DNA of 18,342 nt from contig DDBO01000087.1 of the NCBI GenBank assembly GCA_002332755.1, forward strand, positions 1 through 18,342, given 5' to 3'. Below, one piece after another: positions 15,419-18,342 of the stretch. Source of the DNA: Bacteroidales bacterium UBA2030. Its GTDB lineage: Bacteria; Bacteroidota; Bacteroidia; Bacteroidales; TTA-H9. Numbering within the stretch: the stretch's first letter is position 1; each line of letters begins with the position of its first letter. A program made the translations under genes and the position numbers. The notes beneath the pieces were generated by a model. The model was given only the letters and a program-made list of their open reading frames with translations. It did no database searches and was not told where the DNA came from.

Positions 15419-17350
15419 ATGGAAAAAATCAGGCTGTGGTTTAAGGAAAAGCCTTTTGAAGCCCTCTTCTGGCTGGTATTCTTAGTAGGAGCTGTCCTGC
15501 GGTTGTACGATTTCAGTGCCTGGTCACTGAGCAATGATGAACTGAGTGCACTTAATCGCCTTCGTTTTGACTCGGTTGGTGCCGTAATCCAAAATGGAAT
15601 TCGACCCGACGGGCATCCTGCATTTACGCAACTTTTTCTTTATTTCTGGACGGGTCTATTTGGCCTGAGCCCATTTATGGTTCGCCTGCCCTTTGTGCTG
15701 GCAGGCATCGCCTCCGTATGGCTGATTTGGAAAGTAGGTAAGGAATGGTTTCACGAGCCTGCCGGACTTTTTGCTGCTTTGTTCTTAGCCGTTTTGCCAT
15801 ACACCATACTTTACAGCCAGCTCGCCCGACCCTATAGCTTTGGCCTCTTTTTCACCCTGCTTACCGCTCTCTTTTGGGGAAGGTATTTTTTATTGAAAAT
15901 TCATAAGCCTGCTGTGCTCATAGGTTTTGCTCTTTCGGCTGTCCTGGCTATGTACACGCATTATTTCAGTTTTATGATGTCGGGTCTTTTTGTACTGGCC
16001 GGGTTCCTTTATGTTAATAAAGACAATTGGAAACATTACTTTCTCTCTATTCTTGCCATAATCTTATTGTATTTGCCCTATGTGGGCATTTTTCTGCATC
16101 AGCTCTCGCTGGGTGGCGTTGGCGGAGAACAGGGTTGGTTGGCTAAACCCGAATGGGACTGGATCTTCGATTTTATCTTTTTTGCTTTAGGCTCATCAGC
16201 CTTTCATCTTATTTTGATATTGGGCTTTGTGGTCGTTTATTTGTTGTGGATTTATTCTAAAAAGGAACGCATCAGTAAAATTCAATGGCTTAGCCTGGCA
16301 CTTTTTGTACTGCCCTTTGCTGTTGGTTTTGTGTATAGCATAAAGGTGAATCCCGTTTTGCAATACAGCGTTATGCTTTTCGCATTTCCTTTTTTACTTT
16401 TATTTATCTTTTCCTTCTTTCAAAAAATTAAGCTGCCGGTAATTTATTTACTCACTCTGGCTGGAATAGTAGGGGGGAGTTGGGTTGCGGTAGAAGCTGC
16501 TACGCCTTATCGAAATGCACAATTTGCAGATTTTCAGGGTTGTGCCAGGGTATATATGGATTGGGAAAACAAATACGGAGCAGATAGTATTTTTCTTGCT
16601 TCCGCCATTAATCATCCCTATTATCTGGAATATTACTTTAACAATTCAGGACGCAAGGCTCCCGGTATTTTTGTGTTGGAAAGCAAAAATGGGCTGGAGT
16701 TGGCCGATCTGGCAGCAAACCTCAGAACATGCAAGACTCCTTTTTATGCCTATATCCGATTGAAACCGGCACCCGTCGTCATCCCCGATGTAATTCGCGA
16801 AACCTATCCCGTAATTATCGATTATCGAGACTTTGCCGGCCAAGCTGAAGCCTGGCTTATGGCACGCGATACTTCTCTGAAAGGAATTACACTTCCTAAG
16901 CCCGTGAGCCGATTTTATTGTGATTTTGAAAAAGAGGATGAGTCTTTTGGTGTTAAGGCTGAGCATCTCGACACGATTGCCTTCTCCGGACAGCATGCCT
17001 TAAAAATGACACCTGATATGGAGTGGGGGCCCGGAATTAAAATTTCTACAGGTCAGGCTGAACTGCGCTATCCTTCAAAGGTAAGGGTGAAGCTGAAGGC
17101 CATGGCCGATAGTACCCTCATAGATACACCTGTCATCATAACCATTACCGACCAGTTTGGGAAACAGTACGTTTGGTTTAGCGGAAAGCTTGAGCACTAC
17201 TTAATCCCCGGCCAGTGGGGCACTGCGTTTCTGACAGCCGACCTGCCTCACCCATCTTCCATAAACGATGAATTAAAAGTTTTTATTTGGAATCACGACC
17301 ACAGAACGCTTTGGATTGATGATTTTTCCATAGAGTTTTACAAACAATAA
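15419..17350 (+). CDS. GT39-like polytopic glycosyltransferase with C-terminal soluble domain
   Basis: A 643-residue membrane protein of the GT-C / ArnT-PMT type, which transfers sugars from polyprenyl-phosphate donors on the outer face of the inner membrane. After the first membrane segment (13-30), the loop holds WSLSNDELSALNRL with D40/E41 where the family has its catalytic acidic residue, and DGHPAFTQLFLY at 64-75. Further family features are LSPFMVRLPFVLAGI (83-97) and YSQLARPYSFGLF (132-144). About ten hydrophobic segments run to about residue 360. Residues 370-490 look like a periplasmic domain. Residues 498-643 form a beta-rich module (FYCDFEKEDESFG... LWIDDFSIEFY) resembling a jelly-roll carbohydrate-binding domain. 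Donor and acceptor are unknown. It starts 5 bases after rlmB, and the ChaN-like gene follows after 10 bases. Confidence 0.82.
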   Translation: MEKIRLWFKEKPFEALFWLVFLVGAVLRLYDFSAWSLSNDELSALNRLRFDSVGAVIQNGIRPDGHPAFTQLFLYFWTGLFGLSPFMVRLPFVLAGIASVWLIWKVGKEWFHEPAGLFAALFLAVLPYTILYSQLARPYSFGLFFTLLTALFWGRYFLLKIHKPAVLIGFALSAVLAMYTHYFSFMMSGLFVLAGFLYVNKDNWKHYFLSILAIILLYLPYVGIFLHQLSLGGVGGEQGWLAKPEWDWIFDFIFFALGSSAFHLILILGFVVVYLLWIYSKKERISKIQWLSLALFVLPFAVGFVYSIKVNPVLQYSVMLFAFPFLLLFIFSFFQKIKLPVIYLLTLAGIVGGSWVAVEAATPYRNAQFADFQGCARVYMDWENKYGADSIFLASAINHPYYLEYYFNNSGRKAPGIFVLESKNGLELADLAANLRTCKTPFYAYIRLKPAPVVIPDVIRETYPVIIDYRDFAGQAEAWLMARDTSLKGITLPKPVSRFYCDFEKEDESFGVKAEHLDTIAFSGQHALKMTPDMEWGPGIKISTGQAELRYPSKVRVKLKAMADSTLIDTPVIITITDQFGKQYVWFSGKLEHYLIPGQWGTAFLTADLPHPSSINDELKVFIWNHDHRTLWIDDFSIEFYKQ

Positions 17351-17360
17351 TTCTCCTGCC

Positions 17361-18215
17361 ATGAAAAAACTTCTTGTGCTTCTTTGTCTTTTGGCTGTTT
17401 TCAATGCTTTTTCTCAAAATAAACCTGCATACCTGATTTTTCGTATGGATGGTTCTCAGGCTACCTGGACAGAGTTAGCAGAAAAAGCAGCAGTCAGCAA
17501 TGTGGTTTTGTTCGGTGAATTGCACAACAATCCCATTTGTCATTGGCTCCAGTTTGAACTGACCCAAAGTCTTTTCAATGCTGTTGGGCAGAAACTGGTG
17601 CTTGGGGCTGAGATGTTTGAAACTGACAATCAGCTTTTGCTGAATGAATATTTAGATGGAAAGGTAGCCGCTAAAAATTTTGAGGCTGAGGCAAAGCTCT
17701 GGCCCAACTACAAAACAGATTATAAACCCTTGGTTGATTTTGCAAAAGACAATAAGATTCGTTTTGTTGGTACAAATATTCCCAGGCGTTATGCCGCTTT
17801 GGTGAATAAAAGCGGCTTTGAAGCCTTAAGTGAATTAAGCCAGGATGCCCTTAGCTTGATGCCCCCCCTGCCTATGCCTTACGACTCTGCACTTCCCGGC
17901 TACAAAGCTATGCTTACTATGGGCGGACATGTATCGCCCAATTTGCCCAAAGCTCAAGCTGTAAAAGATGCTACCATGGCTTGGTTTATCCTTCAGAATT
18001 ATGCCCCCGGAAGGATTTTTCTGCATTTCAATGGAGCCTATCATTCTGATAATTATGAAGGCATAGTCTGGTACTTAAATCATTATCGCCCAGGTACTAA
18101 GATACTAACTATCAGTTCTATAGAATCCGACGATCTAAACCAGCCTGGCGACGATATAAAAGGTAAGGCTGATTATATCATTGTCATCCCTTCATCGATG
18201 ACCAAAACCCATTAA
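17361..18215 (+). CDS. ChaN-like haem-binding exported protein (PF04187)
   Basis: A 284-residue member of the ChaN / DUF399 family, known from the Campylobacter protein to bind haem and proposed to help iron uptake. A signal peptide covers residues 1-18 (MKKLLVLLCLLAVFNAFS before QNKP). C9 is too close to the start to be a likely lipobox. Family residues seen are FGELHNNPICHWLQFEL at 51-67 (E53, H55, H61), LGAEMFETDNQ at 81-91, YKPLVDFAKDNKIRFVGTNIPR at 121-142 (split motif around VDFAKD and NIPRR), MGGHVSPN at 187-194, and HFNGAYHSDNYEGI at 222-235. These are the positions expected for the cofactor pocket and the C-terminal histidine motif. It is the last gene of the plus-strand run, with no clear terminator before the tandem repeat downstream. 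No haem transporter is in view, so the haem role rests on the family only. Confidence 0.88.
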   Translation: MKKLLVLLCLLAVFNAFSQNKPAYLIFRMDGSQATWTELAEKAAVSNVVLFGELHNNPICHWLQFELTQSLFNAVGQKLVLGAEMFETDNQLLLNEYLDGKVAAKNFEAEAKLWPNYKTDYKPLVDFAKDNKIRFVGTNIPRRYAALVNKSGFEALSELSQDALSLMPPLPMPYDSALPGYKAMLTMGGHVSPNLPKAQAVKDATMAWFILQNYAPGRIFLHFNGAYHSDNYEGIVWYLNHYRPGTKILTISSIESDDLNQPGDDIKGKADYIIVIPSSMTKTH

Positions 18216-18305
18216 ATGATTTGGCTAAGACCTAATTGAACCCAAAGGTTGATCTCAGAATTCTAAAAACTTTTAATTCAAAAATTTCTCAATCCCCATT
18301 CCAAT

Positions 18306-18342
18306 CCCGGAACCCGGAACTTGGAACTTGGAACTCGGAACT
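18306..18342. repeat. Degenerate 7-bp tandem repeat, continuing past the right edge
   Basis: Five head-to-tail heptamers are readable: CCCGGAA twice (18306-18319), CTTGGAA twice (18320-18333) and CTCGGAA (18334-18340), then a partial sixth (CT). The unit is CYYGGAA. The array begins about 90 bases after the ChaN-like stop codon and runs off the window. The 90 bases between (18216-18305) are AT-rich and hold nothing I can name. Confidence 0.85.

Noticed and set aside
1..18342. CRISPR array, defence system, transposon, integrase, tRNA or prophage.
   Set aside because: I found no direct-repeat/spacer array, transposase, integrase, tRNA-like cloverleaf or phage gene on either strand. The only array is the 7-bp repeat at the right edge.

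Overview
The window looks like a chromosomal segment of a Bacteroidota bacterium, most likely from the Bacteroidales or Marinilabiliales side of the phylum. The evidence is three exported proteins with type IX secretion (T9SS) C-terminal sorting domains, a GWxTD-family lipoprotein, a protein with paired TonB C-terminal domains, ATG starts without Shine-Dalgarno sequences, and several upstream matches to the Bacteroidota -7 promoter element TAnnTTTG. No phage, plasmid, IS, CRISPR, rRNA or tRNA signal was seen. There is no gene-free stretch over 300 bases.

Left third (1-6317), all on the minus strand: three consecutive genes for secreted Asp-box (BNR-like) proteins. The first is cut by the left edge and has a one-base frameshift in a T7 homopolymer inside its signal peptide. 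The next two are tandem paralogues of exactly 672 residues each that align without a gap; by hand count about 81% of residues match overall and about 91% in the core. Each has its own promoter-like element 29-30 bases before the ATG and its own hairpin terminator. They therefore look like separately expressed surface or secreted proteins, function unknown.

Middle (6318-13253): a YghO-like GNAT-fold protein (-), an exported M19 dipeptidase (+), and a minus-strand cluster that reads, in transcription order, TonB-C repeat protein, tsaD (tRNA t6A synthesis), a MurG-like GT-B glycosyltransferase, lgt (lipoprotein maturation) and a cyclase-family metal hydrolase. From tsaD to the cyclase the spacing is tight (9, 53 and 1 bases). 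The cyclase and the dipeptidase converge and overlap by 8 bases.

Right third (13360-18215), plus strand: a GWxTD-type lipoprotein, rlmB (23S rRNA 2'-O-methyltransferase), a GT39-like polytopic glycosyltransferase with a C-terminal soluble domain, and a ChaN-like haem-binding protein. The last three are 5 and 10 bases apart. The right edge enters a degenerate 7-bp tandem repeat that continues beyond the window.

Most of the window is ordinary housekeeping and envelope content. The unusual part is the secreted Asp-box trio: one possibly phase-variable or mis-assembled gene beside an old, strongly constrained tandem duplicate pair of unknown function.
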